A DNA stretch of 32,813 bases from positions 1 to 32,813 of IMG/VR virus record IMGVR_UViG_3300049736_000164; one strand, 5' to 3'. Both the position numbers and the translations under genes were made by a program. The notes under the pieces are model-generated. The model was given only the letters and a program-made list of their open reading frames with translations. It was not told the DNA's origin and did no database searches. Positions 8,895 to 21,077 of the stretch are shown in pieces. The DNA comes from a virus. The first letter of the stretch is position 1, and every line of letters starts with the position of its first letter.

Positions 8895-11800
8895 TGGCAA
8901 TAATTGATAACAGTAAAGAAAGAAACATAATATATACTAACGCTGATAGAAATGATAATTCTGTTTATAGTGCTAGAGAATATGATGAATCTAATTTTTT
9001 TGAAAATTTGTCAGATGTTTTTGAAAATCATTTTTGGGATGAACAATTTACAGAATTTAAAGCTTTAGGAAATACTGATCCTGATTTTAATTTTGGAGAA
9101 TCTGTTTCTGAACTTTATCCTGACCTAGTAAACAATGATAGTTTTATAGAAAATTTAAGTAAAGCTAATAGTGTAGATCAGTTAAAGGTTCGTGGAGATA
9201 ACATAAGAAGTAATTTACAATCAAAACAAAATCTAAGTCATGCAAATTTTGGCTATCATTTAATGATGGATATGTTGGCTTATACAGTTTCAGATCCTTT
9301 AATGCTTACTCCTATTGGTGCTAGAAAATGGGCGTATCAACCATTAAAAAGCACTTGGTATAAATATGGTGCAACAGGCATGGCAACAATAGCACCTTAT
9401 GAATTTGCTAGAGTAAGTGCTAATCCTATTATAGATCCAAAAGAAGCTTTATATACAATACCTACAGCTGGTGTTTTAATGAGTGCTGTTGGCCCAGCAT
9501 TAGGTAGAATTTTTAAAGGTGTATTAGACGATAAAGCTGTAAAAGAAATAGTTGAAGATACTAAATGGCAAAAACCTTTTGATAATAATGATTATCTTTC
9601 TTTAAAATTTAGAGCAAAAGATTTAGATGACAACAATATTATTATTAAAAACAAAAATGGTATTCCTATAAGAGAACCAAAACCAACAGAAGAACCATTA
9701 TCTGTTCCATTAGGTGGATCTGGTTATCAAGCTACAAGAAAAGTTTTAACAAAACCATATGGGTTAGATCAAAGTGAATACGATCTTATAAAAGATATTG
9801 GTTTACTTTGGAGTAATAATAAATCTTTTATGTCATCTGTAAGTAACAATGATATTAATTTTGTATTAGATATAGCTGATGAAATAGCATCAGATATGTC
9901 AACAATGATGGCTTCTAATCTAACAAGATCAACTCCAGCAAGTGTTGACACATTGTATAAACGCAACTGGTATTCTAGTATGTATGATGCAAGAGCTGCA
10001 ATAGATAACGGTTGGGCAAAAATAATTAATTTGCCAGGTCGTGTTGAAGGATCTCCAGATGTCTCACAAACATTTCAAGGGTTAAATAGAAAAGTAAGTG
10101 CAGCTGATATGTCAGATTGGAGAGCTAGAAAAACAAAAGGTTTTTTAGGTACAAAACAAAAAATAAGCAAAAAGAAATTTCAAAGATTAGTAGCTACAGA
10201 AATATTAAGACCAAACAAAAAAAGTCACCCAGCAGTTAAAGAAGCAGCAAAAGAAATAACAAAAATTTATGAAAAATTTGGTAAAGCTATTGATGAAGCT
10301 GGATTAAGTTATGGCGAACAAAATATAAAAAGAAGCATTGATAGATTAACTAAAAGATTAGAAAGACTTGAAGAAGTAAAGCTTAACAAATATACAAACA
10401 AAGATATTAAAACAAGAATAAAAGATACTAAAGAAGAAATAGCTACATTAAAAAGTGAACTTGATGAATTAAAGTTAAGACCTTTTGGATCAACTAAGAC
10501 ATCAAAAAATTATTTTCCATTATTTTGGAACGTTTCAAAAATAAGAAGAAATAAAGAAGAAGTAATAAGATTATTAACAAATGAGTTTCAAAGAGAAATG
10601 CCGTCTGGTGCAAAAAAAAGAGCAACTGAAACTGTTAATAGAATGATAAGAGAAGAAGGTCACTTTGAAGGAACTAGCATGACTGGAAAAAGTATGACAA
10701 ATTTAATGTCAAGAAAATTAGACATTAAAGACGATTGGTTTTTAAAATATATAGAACTTGATACCGAAATAGTAATAAGAAACTACATAAAAAGAATGGG
10801 TACTCATATTGAAATGGCAAAATTAGGAGATGGAGACAGACGGCTTACAAATAAATTAGATGGCATTAAAGAAAAATTTGGCAATATGAGAAAAGGTATA
10901 AACGATAACAAAAGTTTATCTGTAGCTGAAAGAAAAAAATTAACAGATGAATTAGATATTCAAGAATATCAAGTATTAGATTCAGTAGAAACTTTAAGAG
11001 ATAGAGTGTTAGGAACATTTGTTTCTGGAGAACAAATACATTCATATAGTGCAAGGTCTGCAAGAGTTTTAAAAAACATGGGAGTTTTAGCTCTTGCTGG
11101 TAAGTTTACTGTTAACTCTACTGCTGATTTAGGAACTTTAGCATTACATTATAATATGAAAAATAGTTTTGGAACAATGTTTCAAAGAATGTTAGGTCCT
11201 CAAAACAATCCAGCAATAGGGCAAGTATTTCAATCAGGAAAAAGAGATGCAAAATTATTTGGATCTGCTTTTGATACAGTAATGCATAGTGCAAACGCAA
11301 GAATGATGGAGTTTGATGGTGTAATTCCTGGTCAAAATACTAGGTTTGAAAGTTTTTTAGAAGATAATGCTAACAGAATGTTTAAGTTTAATATGCTTAA
11401 TTATTGGACAACTATGAATAAAGAACTTGCTACTGTTTTATCTGTAGACACAATTATAAAAGATTCTGTTAGACTTGCTGGTTTATATAAAAAAAATGGA
11501 AACAAAATTACTAATGATGTTGCTAACGATTGGGTAAGATTAAGATCTCAAGGTTTAAAAGATAACGATATACTTAATATTGGAAATAATACAGGTGGTG
11601 TAAAATGGAAAAGAGTAGAGTTTAAATCTAATAAAGTTTTAGAAGAACATAAAGAAATTGGTTGGGTAGAAACATCAGCAAAGATGACAGAAGATGATTA
11701 CAAATACGTTGCTGATACTGATGGTTGGACAAATACAGGCATAGCAGAAAGATTTGGTACAGCTGTTCATACTGATGTTAATATGTCTGTTATGACTCCA

Positions 11801-12778
11801 AGCATTGCAACAAGACCGGGATGGCTTGATGGTATGTGGAAAGGAGTACCTCATAGTAAAAAATTTGCAAAAGAAAAAAAGAAAGCTCAAGAAAATATTA
11901 ATATCTTAACATCAAATGTTCAAACAAATTTAGGTAAATTAAGAAAATTAGGAATAGAATTAGACAATCATGGATCACCAGATAAATATTATAAATTTTT
12001 AAAAGAATTAGTAGATCATAAAAATCCAAATGTTCAAAAAATAGCAAATGATTTACAAAATCAATTTAAAGAAATAGATAATTTTAAAGATAGATACACA
12101 ACAATATCAAGAAAATACAAGCCATTACTTTCTTTATTTTTCCAGTTTAGAACTTTTGGTATATCTGCTGCATCAAAAATTACCTTACCATCAATTCAAG
12201 GAAGAGCAAGATACCCAATGCAAGGAGCTTTAGCTTTAATTACTTTAGCTTATTTTTCACAATATGCAAAAAATCCACAATCATTTTTAAATAAAGATTT
12301 TGGAGAACAATTTTTAACAGCTATGGAATATTCTGGTATGTCTAATTGGCTTGTTGATTTTAATAACACTATGGAAACTTTAACAGAAGCTTTAGGAAAT
12401 CAAGGATTAGGACCAAAAGGTGGTATTGGAATAAGACCAGCTTTTAATATGGATGAAAAATATACATATGATAGCGATGAAGATGCATTAGGATCTTTAG
12501 CTGGAACTCCTTTTGTTGTTCCTTTAAATATTTTACAAGCAATAACAGGACAAACTTTAGGTGGTGGATCATTATCTGATAGAGAAAGAATTAAGATGCT
12601 TTACAGAATACTTCCTTTTAATAATTTATTTTTATTAGATTTACCTTTTAATTTACCTGGTAGTACAGATCTTTTAGACGCTGGAATAACTGCTATAGGT
12701 GGAAATAATGTAGATGACAATTCTAAAAAGAAAAGATTGCAAAGAAAAAGAAGGAATAGATCAATTTTCTCTAATTAA
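8894..12778 (+). CDS. Large internal virion protein (T7 gp16-like)
   Basis: At 1294 residues it matches the size of T7 gp16 (1318) and is the last of the three internal core proteins. Most of it is predicted helical, with charged coiled-coil stretches around residues 440-530. Near the C-terminus there are hydrophobic segments (for example around 1118-1130) that could insert into the inner membrane, as gp16 does. I do not recognise the lytic transglycosylase motif found at the N-terminus of T7 gp16, so cell wall cleavage is not supported from what I can read. The next gene starts after a 41-bp gap. Confidence 0.72.
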   Translation: MAIIDNSKERNIIYTNADRNDNSVYSAREYDESNFFENLSDVFENHFWDEQFTEFKALGNTDPDFNFGESVSELYPDLVNNDSFIENLSKANSVDQLKVRGDNIRSNLQSKQNLSHANFGYHLMMDMLAYTVSDPLMLTPIGARKWAYQPLKSTWYKYGATGMATIAPYEFARVSANPIIDPKEALYTIPTAGVLMSAVGPALGRIFKGVLDDKAVKEIVEDTKWQKPFDNNDYLSLKFRAKDLDDNNIIIKNKNGIPIREPKPTEEPLSVPLGGSGYQATRKVLTKPYGLDQSEYDLIKDIGLLWSNNKSFMSSVSNNDINFVLDIADEIASDMSTMMASNLTRSTPASVDTLYKRNWYSSMYDARAAIDNGWAKIINLPGRVEGSPDVSQTFQGLNRKVSAADMSDWRARKTKGFLGTKQKISKKKFQRLVATEILRPNKKSHPAVKEAAKEITKIYEKFGKAIDEAGLSYGEQNIKRSIDRLTKRLERLEEVKLNKYTNKDIKTRIKDTKEEIATLKSELDELKLRPFGSTKTSKNYFPLFWNVSKIRRNKEEVIRLLTNEFQREMPSGAKKRATETVNRMIREEGHFEGTSMTGKSMTNLMSRKLDIKDDWFLKYIELDTEIVIRNYIKRMGTHIEMAKLGDGDRRLTNKLDGIKEKFGNMRKGINDNKSLSVAERKKLTDELDIQEYQVLDSVETLRDRVLGTFVSGEQIHSYSARSARVLKNMGVLALAGKFTVNSTADLGTLALHYNMKNSFGTMFQRMLGPQNNPAIGQVFQSGKRDAKLFGSAFDTVMHSANARMMEFDGVIPGQNTRFESFLEDNANRMFKFNMLNYWTTMNKELATVLSVDTIIKDSVRLAGLYKKNGNKITNDVANDWVRLRSQGLKDNDILNIGNNTGGVKWKRVEFKSNKVLEEHKEIGWVETSAKMTEDDYKYVADTDGWTNTGIAERFGTAVHTDVNMSVMTPSIATRPGWLDGMWKGVPHSKKFAKEKKKAQENINILTSNVQTNLGKLRKLGIELDNHGSPDKYYKFLKELVDHKNPNVQKIANDLQNQFKEIDNFKDRYTTISRKYKPLLSLFFQFRTFGISAASKITLPSIQGRARYPMQGALALITLAYFSQYAKNPQSFLNKDFGEQFLTAMEYSGMSNWLVDFNNTMETLTEALGNQGLGPKGGIGIRPAFNMDEKYTYDSDEDALGSLAGTPFVVPLNILQAITGQTLGGGSLSDRERIKMLYRILPFNNLFLLDLPFNLPGSTDLLDAGITAIGGNNVDDNSKKKRLQRKRRNRSIFSN

Positions 12779-12819
12779 GTGCGTTGCGTATTAACTAACA
12801 ATAAGGAAAGTAAGACATT

Positions 12820-15072
12820 ATGGCTATAAGTGTATCAGATACAACTCCAAGGATAGAGTATACAGCACCAAGTAGTGGACAAACAGTATTTTCAGTACCT
12901 TTTGCTACCGAAGTAGCAACAGATATTAATGTATATGTTAATGATGTCCAAGCTACTTATGTTGCTAGTCTTGCTGGACAGACAGGAACAGCGTTTACTT
13001 TAAATAATGTAGGTACTGCTAACAGTACAACTGTAGAGTTTGCTTCCTCACAAAAAAGTGTGACTATTGATATAATTAGAAACGGTGCTATATCTAGGAC
13101 AACAGACTATAACACCGGTGGATTCTTTGACATCGAAACATTGAATAGTGAGCTGTCAAGAATTACCAGAAACCTACAGGACTTAGAGTTAAGAATTGAC
13201 CAATCGATTAAAGCACCTATACAAGAAGGCGGTACTGGTACTCTACCGACAGCTTCCTCGAGAGCTGGAAAGCTCTTGGCTTTTGACGCATCTGGTAATG
13301 TCACCACTCAAACATCTGCTATTACTGAGTACCTTGGAGCTTTTGCGTCTGATTTAACAAACAGACCTGATGGTTCTTCATTGCAAGTAGGTGATATATA
13401 TTACAACACTACTCAAACAGAAACTCGTATATGGACAGGAAGTAATTGGGATTTAGTATTTGGTAGAGTGCAACCTTTATCAACAACTTACACAAGTACA
13501 GGTTTAACAACAATAACACTTACTGCCAGACCAAGCTCTGTACTTGCTATACTAGTTATTATTGATGGTATACTGCAAAACGTAAACAATTACACATTAA
13601 ACGATAATGTTATTACATTTTCAACAGCTCCCCCTGTTGGATCTTCTGTAGAAATTAGAGATTTTAGCTCTACTGTTTCTTCTGGTAGCGGAACTATTAT
13701 TAATGTAGCTACTGGATCAGAAGTTACACAGGCTAATATTGATATTGATAAACTTATGGTAGACCTTGCAGCGGCTACAGGAAGAATTGATACATCACAA
13801 CTATCAACTTCTTTACAAAATCAAATAGCAAATATATCTACTGTAGAAGGAAGAACATTAGTACTTGAAAATATTATTACACAAAGTGGTGTTAATGTAG
13901 TTACAGATCAGGGTACAAAAATTACAGCATTAGAAACATTAACATCTGGTTTAGATAGCACAGTTAATGGTTCTGCATCTACATCATTAGCTTCAAGAGT
14001 TTCTGCTTTAGAAATATTACAAGTAACGGGAACTGGCAGTATAACATTAGACCTTAATAGAATTACTAATCTTGAATCACAAGCATTTGAAGCTGATGGA
14101 ACAACACCAAGATTAGCTACACTAAACCAACACAACTCATTAAACGCTACTGTTAATACTCTTGACGGTAAAGCTACATCGCATGCTACACAACTTTCAA
14201 ACTTAGAAGCTATTGTTACTGGTGGTACTGGAACAAGTATTTTAGCAAGTATATCAGAATTAAACCTTGTATCAACAGCCGCAGCAACAGCAGAAAGCAA
14301 TGCTGCCACAGCAGCCGCTCAAGTATCAACTTTAAACACTACTTTAGGTGCTAACTCATTCACTATTACAGAAACTACAGAAGCAGTTAATGGATTAAAA
14401 GGAAAGTATGGAATAAAAATTAACAACAATGGTTATATAGGTGGCTTTGGTCTTAACTCATCAGCTAATGAAGTAGGTGGTTCTACAATTACGTTTGCAG
14501 TTAATGCTGATAGATTTTTTATAGCAGATACTAATAATGTTGGCTTACCTCAAAAACCATTTAGTGTTATAAATGGTATAACAAACATTCGTGATGCTGC
14601 TATTGATTCTTTACAAGCTAATAAAATTAGAGGTGATGTTAATAAAGTTAATGTTGTTGAGACAACAAGCTCATCAACTACAAACACTAGCTATCAATTA
14701 AAGTTATCTTGTGTTGTTCCCCAACCAGATAATACAGGATCAACTTCTGAAGGTCATGCTCCATTAGCTATTGCAAATGTATACTTTGATAACACAGCTA
14801 ACGGAATGACTGTTAAACTTACTGCTGCAACTTGCGCAGATGACCAAGGTAATAATCCTGGTACAGAATATCTTATCCTTGAAACAGGAGAAGATTATTA
14901 TGTTTCTAATTTTCATTTAAGTGGAGGAGTGCCATATCAAATTAGTGCATCTGGCAAAACATTAGCTCCAGTACTTTTTAGATTATATGTAAAATCTGGA
15001 GGTGCTGGTTTTGGTCAAGCTGTAAATGCAAATTTAACTAAAGCTAATATTATAGGGTGGGGATTAAGATAA
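12820..15072 (+). CDS. Tail fibre with T7 gp17-type N-terminal anchor
   Basis: A 750-residue fibre. Residues 1 to about 130 match the T7 tail fibre N-terminal domain: R-I-E-Y-T-A near the start, F-x-V-P-F-A, I-x-V-Y-V-N-D, and R-N-G-A-I-S-R-T-T-D-Y, ending in a helix with R-I-T-R-N-L-Q-D-L-E. That domain docks the fibre on the nozzle. The centre (about 290-500) is heptad-like, with many evenly spaced I/L positions. Residues about 528-612 carry F-A-V-N-A-D-R-F-F-I and P-F-S-V-I-N-G, like the DUF1983 region of lambdoid J/tail-tip proteins. The C-terminus is a small beta domain. It is probably a receptor-binding fibre. Confidence 0.85.
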   Translation: MAISVSDTTPRIEYTAPSSGQTVFSVPFATEVATDINVYVNDVQATYVASLAGQTGTAFTLNNVGTANSTTVEFASSQKSVTIDIIRNGAISRTTDYNTGGFFDIETLNSELSRITRNLQDLELRIDQSIKAPIQEGGTGTLPTASSRAGKLLAFDASGNVTTQTSAITEYLGAFASDLTNRPDGSSLQVGDIYYNTTQTETRIWTGSNWDLVFGRVQPLSTTYTSTGLTTITLTARPSSVLAILVIIDGILQNVNNYTLNDNVITFSTAPPVGSSVEIRDFSSTVSSGSGTIINVATGSEVTQANIDIDKLMVDLAAATGRIDTSQLSTSLQNQIANISTVEGRTLVLENIITQSGVNVVTDQGTKITALETLTSGLDSTVNGSASTSLASRVSALEILQVTGTGSITLDLNRITNLESQAFEADGTTPRLATLNQHNSLNATVNTLDGKATSHATQLSNLEAIVTGGTGTSILASISELNLVSTAAATAESNAATAAAQVSTLNTTLGANSFTITETTEAVNGLKGKYGIKINNNGYIGGFGLNSSANEVGGSTITFAVNADRFFIADTNNVGLPQKPFSVINGITNIRDAAIDSLQANKIRGDVNKVNVVETTSSSTTNTSYQLKLSCVVPQPDNTGSTSEGHAPLAIANVYFDNTANGMTVKLTAATCADDQGNNPGTEYLILETGEDYYVSNFHLSGGVPYQISASGKTLAPVLFRLYVKSGGAGFGQAVNANLTKANIIGWGLR

Positions 15073-15533
15073 TGCCAAGATTAACAGAACAACAAATGAT
15101 AGATGCACAAAAAAAAGCATCAAAAGATATTGAAGAAAGTCAGGTAATAATTGAAAAAGAAGATAAAGAATATCAAGAGTTATTAACAAAACAACAAAAC
15201 AAATCAACTGAAACTGAAAATGGTTATTATATTAAAGTTATTAACGATAATGAATACGATCAACAAATGGGCAGAATTAAACATGATGACAGTTATGAAT
15301 TAATAATTCCATTTTCTGGTACTGTTAGTAGTGGACATGAAATATATATTGCTAGAAACGACAAAGGTATATTAGAACAAAGAGTTAGAAGAAGAGATTT
15401 AAATTACCAAGAAGAAAGAATATTAAAGTACCCACAAATAGCAGAACAATTAGATATGATATATCACGACATAGATAAATGGAAAAAAACTATAAAAGAA
15501 ATTAAAGAGTTACACCCTAAAGGAGAAAATTAA
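15072..15533 (+). CDS. Tail fibre assembly chaperone-like protein (XkdW type)
   Basis: A 153-residue protein. The ATG overlaps the fibre stop (TAATG) and is preferred over a GTG five codons upstream because of that junction. The C-terminal segment [18 protein letters not shown], followed by I-K-E-I-K and H-P-K, closely matches the end of XkdW/phage tail assembly chaperone-like proteins, which usually sit beside tail fibre genes. The N-terminus is a charged helix. It may help fold or trimerise one of the two flanking fibres; this is inferred from family and position. Confidence 0.6.
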   Translation: MPRLTEQQMIDAQKKASKDIEESQVIIEKEDKEYQELLTKQQNKSTETENGYYIKVINDNEYDQQMGRIKHDDSYELIIPFSGTVSSGHEIYIARNDKGILEQRVRRRDLNYQEERILKYPQIAEQLDMIYHDIDKWKKTIKEIKELHPKGEN

Positions 15534-18500
15534 TGGCTATTACTACAGTACACGGTAGAATGATAACAGATGGATCTGTTGGAACTGCTGACCTAGATGG
15601 TAGTGGTGTAACTACTGGATTTACTGGTGTAACTAAAACAGATAATGGTAACGGTACATTAGATATTATTTTTACTGCTGTTGGTGGTGCTACATATACT
15701 ATTACAACTCCTGATTTATCTGGTCCAACTGGAGCTACTGGAAGTGCTGGCGTAGCTGGATCAACAGGTAGTGCCGGCGCTCAAGGTCCAGCTGGACCAA
15801 CAGGACCAACAGGACCAGCTGGTACATCTGGATTAACTGTAACAAATTTTTCTGCTGTCAATAATGCTAACAATACAATTACGCTTAACTTTACTTTTTC
15901 TGATAATAGTACACATACTTTTACATCTCAAAATTTAAAAGGTGATACTGGTGCAACTGGTAGCATAGGACCTACTGGTCTACAAGGTGATACAGGACCT
16001 CAAGGAACAACTGGTAGCACAGGCCCACAAGGAAATACTGGTAATACAGGGCAAACAGGCAGTACTGGACCTCAAGGAATACAAGGTATACAAGGTATAC
16101 AAGGTGAAACTGGAGCAACTGGACCTCAAGGTTCTGGATTAGCAAGTGTTTTAAATGATACTACACCACAGCTAGGTGGTAGTTTAGATGTTAACGGTCA
16201 AAGCATTGTGTCTTTATCAAATGGTAATATTAATCTTTTACCTAATGGTTCTGGCAAAGTTAACCTTGATGGTAATGGATCTTCTGGTGGTGTTACAATA
16301 TCAGATGGCTTAGTAGATGTTAGAACAGGCACAGGATCTATTGCTAAAATTAATTTATATTGTGAAAGCTCTAATGCTCATGCACAAACAATACAACCTC
16401 AACCACATTCAGCAAATGTAAGTAATGAATTAACCTTACCAGCTGGAGGGGATCAGGAATTAGTAGGTACAACTGCAACACAAACATTAACAAACAAAAC
16501 TATTGGTTCTGCTCAGCTAACTGGTGCGTTGCCAGCTATAGATGGTTCAGCGTTAACAGGAATAGAATCTGGTGGCGGAGGACATGATAGAAACTACACA
16601 GCAAGTGGTAGTATCACCGCAGGCAAGCCATTAATCTTAAACACTGATAATACAGTTACACAAGTTGCTGAAACTTCAACAACTATTTCGTCAGGTTTAG
16701 GTACAGAAAATTCAACTACTTTATCTGATGCTGAATATCACGAAGAAGCCTACGGAAAAGAAAATGAGTTTGTAAACATTTATAGAATAGATACTTCAGA
16801 TACTAATATTTATGTAACACCAAATACAATATCATCAAGTGATTTTACAACTATTACTAAAGGTACAACAGCTAGTGTAGATTTTAATTATCTTAGACCA
16901 GCAGGTATAATATACGAACCAAATCAAGATAAGTATGTAATCATATCAATGAATAATAGTAATTATTTAACAGGCGTAGTTGCTACATTTAATGGTTCAG
17001 GCAGTAGTGCAACAGTTACATTAGGAACACCAACTGTTTTAGATTCTTCAGGTACTTATGCTCATGGCACTTCAAATCAAAATCTTGCTTACGATACAAC
17101 TGCACAAAAAATAGTTGTGTCTTATTGTCATGCTTCATCTAATGCAATTACTATTGTCCTTACCTTAAGTGGCACTTCTTTAACAGCAGGAAGCCGAATA
17201 ACTGTTCCTATATATGGTACTTATATAAATGATGGTTCTGTTAAAGTGGCTTATTCATCAACAGAAAACAGAGTAATTTATTTATACGCAGATAATAATA
17301 ATTATAAATATTATACAACTGTTGGAACGGTATCAGGAAACAGTATAAGTTTTGGTTCAACACAGGAACTTTCAAATCAAGCAGCAAATTCAACTTATTC
17401 AAATAATGGTGGTAATGCTTGTATAGCTGTCGCCAATACAGGTGAAATTGTTTTAACGTATTTAAATAGTTCTTTTAATATATTTTCTCATGCAGGAACA
17501 TTAAGTAATACTACTATGACATGGGGTTCACCATCACAAATATCAAATATTATTTGTTATAGTGGAACAGCGGGTGGTGGTGACGACCAATCTGGTCAAG
17601 AACCAATAGCTAGTGGTAAAATTATTATTGCTAGATCAACAAAAGGTTCAAGCCCATCTCATGCAGATAAAGGTGTATTTTGTGTTATTAGTGTATCAGG
17701 CACAAGTGTTACAAATGGTACTGTTCAAGTATTTAATGATGATACTACAGGTGGGGGTGGCAATTATGATTATAGATATGCAGGCGTTACTACCAATGTT
17801 AGTAAAACGCAAGCTGTCTTTGGTTCTGGAAATGGTAAAATAGATAATATTGTTTATTTAGAAAGTTCACAACAAACTACTCCTGTTACTAACCTCACGT
17901 CTGACAATTACTTTGGCATTGCAGCTGAAACTAAAAGCAATGGACAGGATGTAAAGGTAACACGCCCAGGTTCTTTAAACAAAAATCAAACAGGTATGAC
18001 CGCAGGTAAGGATATGTATGTTACTGATGCAGGTCTCATAAAAGAACGTACTACGACAACTGTAACTACTAATTCAGATATTTCATCTTCTAGTGGTTAT
18101 GAAATTGCTGATGTTAATAATTATGAAAGAGACATAAGTGTTGCTTATGATACAACTAATGACAAAATTGGTGTACTTTATGCAAACTCAAATCATTATC
18201 CAACAATAGCAATAGGTTCAGAATCAAATAATGCAATTACTTGGGGAACACCTGTTGTGGTAAATTCAGCAAGTTCTTCTCCTACTAATCATTCAGGACA
18301 AAAATTAGCTTATGGTAATGGTATTTTTGTTGCATCTTATTTTCTTGATTCAAACGATACAAATTATATAAAAGCAGGTTCTTATTCAGGCACAAATAGT
18401 ATTACTTTAGGTTCAGCAATACAACCAAATACAGGTACTTCTCATTTTACAGGCGGTACTATTGCTTACAATCCTAATGCTAATAAATTTGTTTATACTT

Positions 18501-20767
18501 TTGCAGAAAATTCTTCAACTTCAATTATTGCATATTTAATAACAAATAGTGGTACTACATTAACTACAGGAAATTCAGCAACGATTACTATGGGTTATAC
18601 AGGCAATAATAAAGTTATATGGAACGAATACGACCCTGATACAAACAAACAAGTAATAATGACAGACCATTTATACGGTGACGAAGGTAGAATTTATCAA
18701 GCTACAATTTCAGGTGCAAATATAACAGTACCATCTACGCATTATGCTATTACAGACGAAGGAACAGAACAAGATGGTAGTAAAGCATTATCTTATGACC
18801 CTGATAATGATAAATGGATATTATTTAAAGCCCAAGCAGGCAATGTGTTAAGAGCAAATGTTTTAACAGCTTCAGGTGACACTTTTACTTCAGGTACAGC
18901 AACACAAATTAGCAGTCAATATATGAGATGGCTTGCTCCTTATTATGATACTGAACAAAATAAAACTGTTTTAGTTTATATGAAAAACACTTCTGGTTAT
19001 TATGGCGAGATTGGTTTTGTTACAATAAGTGGCACAACACCATCTTTTACAGCATCAGCTACAACATTAGGTAATCAAACAGCAGAAAGAGTATTGCACA
19101 ATGCTTCGCTTTACAATCCTGATACAAAAAGTGGCATTGTTGTTAGCGCAACACCGCTCTCTAATACAAAAGCAACAGGCTTTGTTTTACATTATGGCAC
19201 AACATCATCAACAGTAGTAAATGGTTCACAGTCAAATTTTGTAGGAGTGGCAAGAAGCGGAACAGACCTAGAGTTAGTTGAACCACCAACAGAATTAGTT
19301 GGCATGGCTAATGGTTCGATTACTAAGGGTAAGCCTGTTATTTTAAGAACGGATGGTGATTTTGCTGAGGTTGGAGGTACGAGTTCATCAGGAGGTACAG
19401 TTAGTCCTGAAACACAACAAATATCCAGTCAACAAAACACCGAAGATAAATTCTATATTGCAGATAATGGAAATGGTATTTTTGCTGTTGTTTCAATAGC
19501 AAGTAACAGAGCAAGAATTATTCTTGGTGAAGATACAGGAACTTCAATAACGTGGGGAAGTGAAGTAACTCTTGATGATACAAGTGAAAATATTACAGGT
19601 GTTTCAGTTTATTATGACTCTGAAGAAGATAAATTTATTGCAACCAATGTAAGTGGTGGCTCACAAAATGTTTGCTCTTATATTGTATCTTATAGTGGAA
19701 CAACAGCAACTAAAGGAACACAATCATCTTTATTAGCTTTAGGATTTCCAACTAGTAACTACGTTTTAGCTTCAGATTATAACACAACAGATAAAAAAGG
19801 AATTGTATGTGTTGGTAAAGATACAGGTAAACTGTTTACTGTTACAGTATCAGGAACAACTATAACTCAAAGTGCTTTATCTTCTCAATTTAGTGGCTCA
19901 AGCAACTCAGCACAATTCTTTCAAATGGTTTACGATAATACAAATAGTGTTGGTTATATAACTTATAGAAATGAAGCTATTTCTGATTATCCTTATATTC
20001 AAACATTTACAGTATCAGGAGATACTTTTAGTTTTGGTACTGAAACTGTAATAGAATCACTATCCGCAGATGGATATGTTGGAGTTGCAGAAGGTTCAGC
20101 AGATGGAAAGGGTGTATGTGTAGCATGGAGAAGGTCAGGAGATGGTATTAAATATATTGCTCCAACATTTAGCGGTCTTGTACCAACGATAGGAAGTGTA
20201 ACTACATTGTCAGGTGGTCAAGTTCCTGATACATCACTTTATTGGGAAGGAGCGCAAGTTGTAAACTATAACCCTGTGTCACAATCATTTATTCTTGCTT
20301 ATCAAGATACAAGTGGAAAATATGACATAATTACTAACAATGGTACAGTCTCAGGTAGCACTCTTACCTTTAGTGATTATGATGTTGTATATCCTCAGAC
20401 TAATGCGTCTCAATATTATGCTATAAGCAATCCTACAGGTAAAAATGCAAATAATGTTTTTATAATACAACAAAGATATAATCAATCTCCTAGAAAAACA
20501 GCAGGTTCAATATGGGGTGCATCTTACAACACTACATCAACCAATTTAACGTCTACAAACTTTATTGGATTTGCTCAAAATACTGTTGCAGATAATGAAG
20601 ATGTAAAAGTAAAAGTAATATCACAAAGTGATTTTAATCAAACAGGCTTAACAACAGCTTCACAATACTACGTTCAAAATGATGGTACGTTATCGACTAC
20701 AGCAGGAACACCATCTGTTTTAGGTGGTACTGCTTTATCAAGTACAAGTTTATTAATCAAGTCATAA
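15533..20767 (+). CDS. Giant collagen-like fibre with three propeller-like modules
   Basis: At 1744 residues this is the largest gene. Residues 64-100 and 137-202 are collagen-type Gly-X-Y repeats rich in G-P-T/G-A-T/G-P-Q. Two motifs common in phage fibres follow: [11 protein letters not shown] near residue 211, and a T-Q-T-L-T-N-K-T-I segment near 320. The rest consists of three similar modules (about 350-820, 821-1262 and 1263-1676). Each opens with G-K-x-x-x-V/L and a T/D-G segment, contains repeated Y-D-x-x-x-x-K-x-V and S-G-T-T-x-T strands spaced like propeller blades, and closes with N-F/Y-x-G-x-A. It is likely a trimeric side fibre or adhesin. Confidence 0.78.
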   Translation: MAITTVHGRMITDGSVGTADLDGSGVTTGFTGVTKTDNGNGTLDIIFTAVGGATYTITTPDLSGPTGATGSAGVAGSTGSAGAQGPAGPTGPTGPAGTSGLTVTNFSAVNNANNTITLNFTFSDNSTHTFTSQNLKGDTGATGSIGPTGLQGDTGPQGTTGSTGPQGNTGNTGQTGSTGPQGIQGIQGIQGETGATGPQGSGLASVLNDTTPQLGGSLDVNGQSIVSLSNGNINLLPNGSGKVNLDGNGSSGGVTISDGLVDVRTGTGSIAKINLYCESSNAHAQTIQPQPHSANVSNELTLPAGGDQELVGTTATQTLTNKTIGSAQLTGALPAIDGSALTGIESGGGGHDRNYTASGSITAGKPLILNTDNTVTQVAETSTTISSGLGTENSTTLSDAEYHEEAYGKENEFVNIYRIDTSDTNIYVTPNTISSSDFTTITKGTTASVDFNYLRPAGIIYEPNQDKYVIISMNNSNYLTGVVATFNGSGSSATVTLGTPTVLDSSGTYAHGTSNQNLAYDTTAQKIVVSYCHASSNAITIVLTLSGTSLTAGSRITVPIYGTYINDGSVKVAYSSTENRVIYLYADNNNYKYYTTVGTVSGNSISFGSTQELSNQAANSTYSNNGGNACIAVANTGEIVLTYLNSSFNIFSHAGTLSNTTMTWGSPSQISNIICYSGTAGGGDDQSGQEPIASGKIIIARSTKGSSPSHADKGVFCVISVSGTSVTNGTVQVFNDDTTGGGGNYDYRYAGVTTNVSKTQAVFGSGNGKIDNIVYLESSQQTTPVTNLTSDNYFGIAAETKSNGQDVKVTRPGSLNKNQTGMTAGKDMYVTDAGLIKERTTTTVTTNSDISSSSGYEIADVNNYERDISVAYDTTNDKIGVLYANSNHYPTIAIGSESNNAITWGTPVVVNSASSSPTNHSGQKLAYGNGIFVASYFLDSNDTNYIKAGSYSGTNSITLGSAIQPNTGTSHFTGGTIAYNPNANKFVYTFAENSSTSIIAYLITNSGTTLTTGNSATITMGYTGNNKVIWNEYDPDTNKQVIMTDHLYGDEGRIYQATISGANITVPSTHYAITDEGTEQDGSKALSYDPDNDKWILFKAQAGNVLRANVLTASGDTFTSGTATQISSQYMRWLAPYYDTEQNKTVLVYMKNTSGYYGEIGFVTISGTTPSFTASATTLGNQTAERVLHNASLYNPDTKSGIVVSATPLSNTKATGFVLHYGTTSSTVVNGSQSNFVGVARSGTDLELVEPPTELVGMANGSITKGKPVILRTDGDFAEVGGTSSSGGTVSPETQQISSQQNTEDKFYIADNGNGIFAVVSIASNRARIILGEDTGTSITWGSEVTLDDTSENITGVSVYYDSEEDKFIATNVSGGSQNVCSYIVSYSGTTATKGTQSSLLALGFPTSNYVLASDYNTTDKKGIVCVGKDTGKLFTVTVSGTTITQSALSSQFSGSSNSAQFFQMVYDNTNSVGYITYRNEAISDYPYIQTFTVSGDTFSFGTETVIESLSADGYVGVAEGSADGKGVCVAWRRSGDGIKYIAPTFSGLVPTIGSVTTLSGGQVPDTSLYWEGAQVVNYNPVSQSFILAYQDTSGKYDIITNNGTVSGSTLTFSDYDVVYPQTNASQYYAISNPTGKNANNVFIIQQRYNQSPRKTAGSIWGASYNTTSTNLTSTNFIGFAQNTVADNEDVKVKVISQSDFNQTGLTTASQYYVQNDGTLSTTAGTPSVLGGTALSSTSLLIKS

Positions 20768-20777
20768 GGAGATAATC

Positions 20778-21074
20778 ATGGCGCAGACTATAACATGGAA
20801 TACTAACACTGAGGGCCAAGCTGATAGATTGAATACTTCAATTTATTTGTTTGAAGATTCAGATGTTATTGATATAGCATCTGACCAGACAACTGTTAGT
20901 GACAGCGATGGTAATCCTACTTTAATAATCTCTGATGTAAATAGTGGTAACGCAACTTTACATACTGGTGTTGAAACTCCAGAAGATTATTTTGGTTGGA
21001 AATATACATATGCTGATAGCACATGGACAGCTGTTGTTGGTTGGGTAGATCCCAGACTAGAAGAAGAAGAATAA
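20778..21074 (+). CDS. Hypothetical small acidic protein after the giant fibre
   Basis: A 98-residue, strongly acidic protein (ending E-E-E-E) with several aromatic residues, including W-K-Y-T-Y-A and V-V-G-W-V near the C-terminus. An AAGGAG sequence lies 7 nt before the ATG. It sits 10 bp after the giant fibre and just before the lysis genes, so it could be a fibre-tip or fibre-associated protein, but I recognise no family. Confidence 0.5.
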   Translation: MAQTITWNTNTEGQADRLNTSIYLFEDSDVIDIASDQTTVSDSDGNPTLIISDVNSGNATLHTGVETPEDYFGWKYTYADSTWTAVVGWVDPRLEEEE

Positions 21075-21077
21075 TAA

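Noticed and set aside
13908-14309. Minus-strand frame of 133 codons in the tail fibre gene
   Set aside because: Antisense to the repetitive coiled region of the fibre; low-complexity composition mirrors the sense strand.
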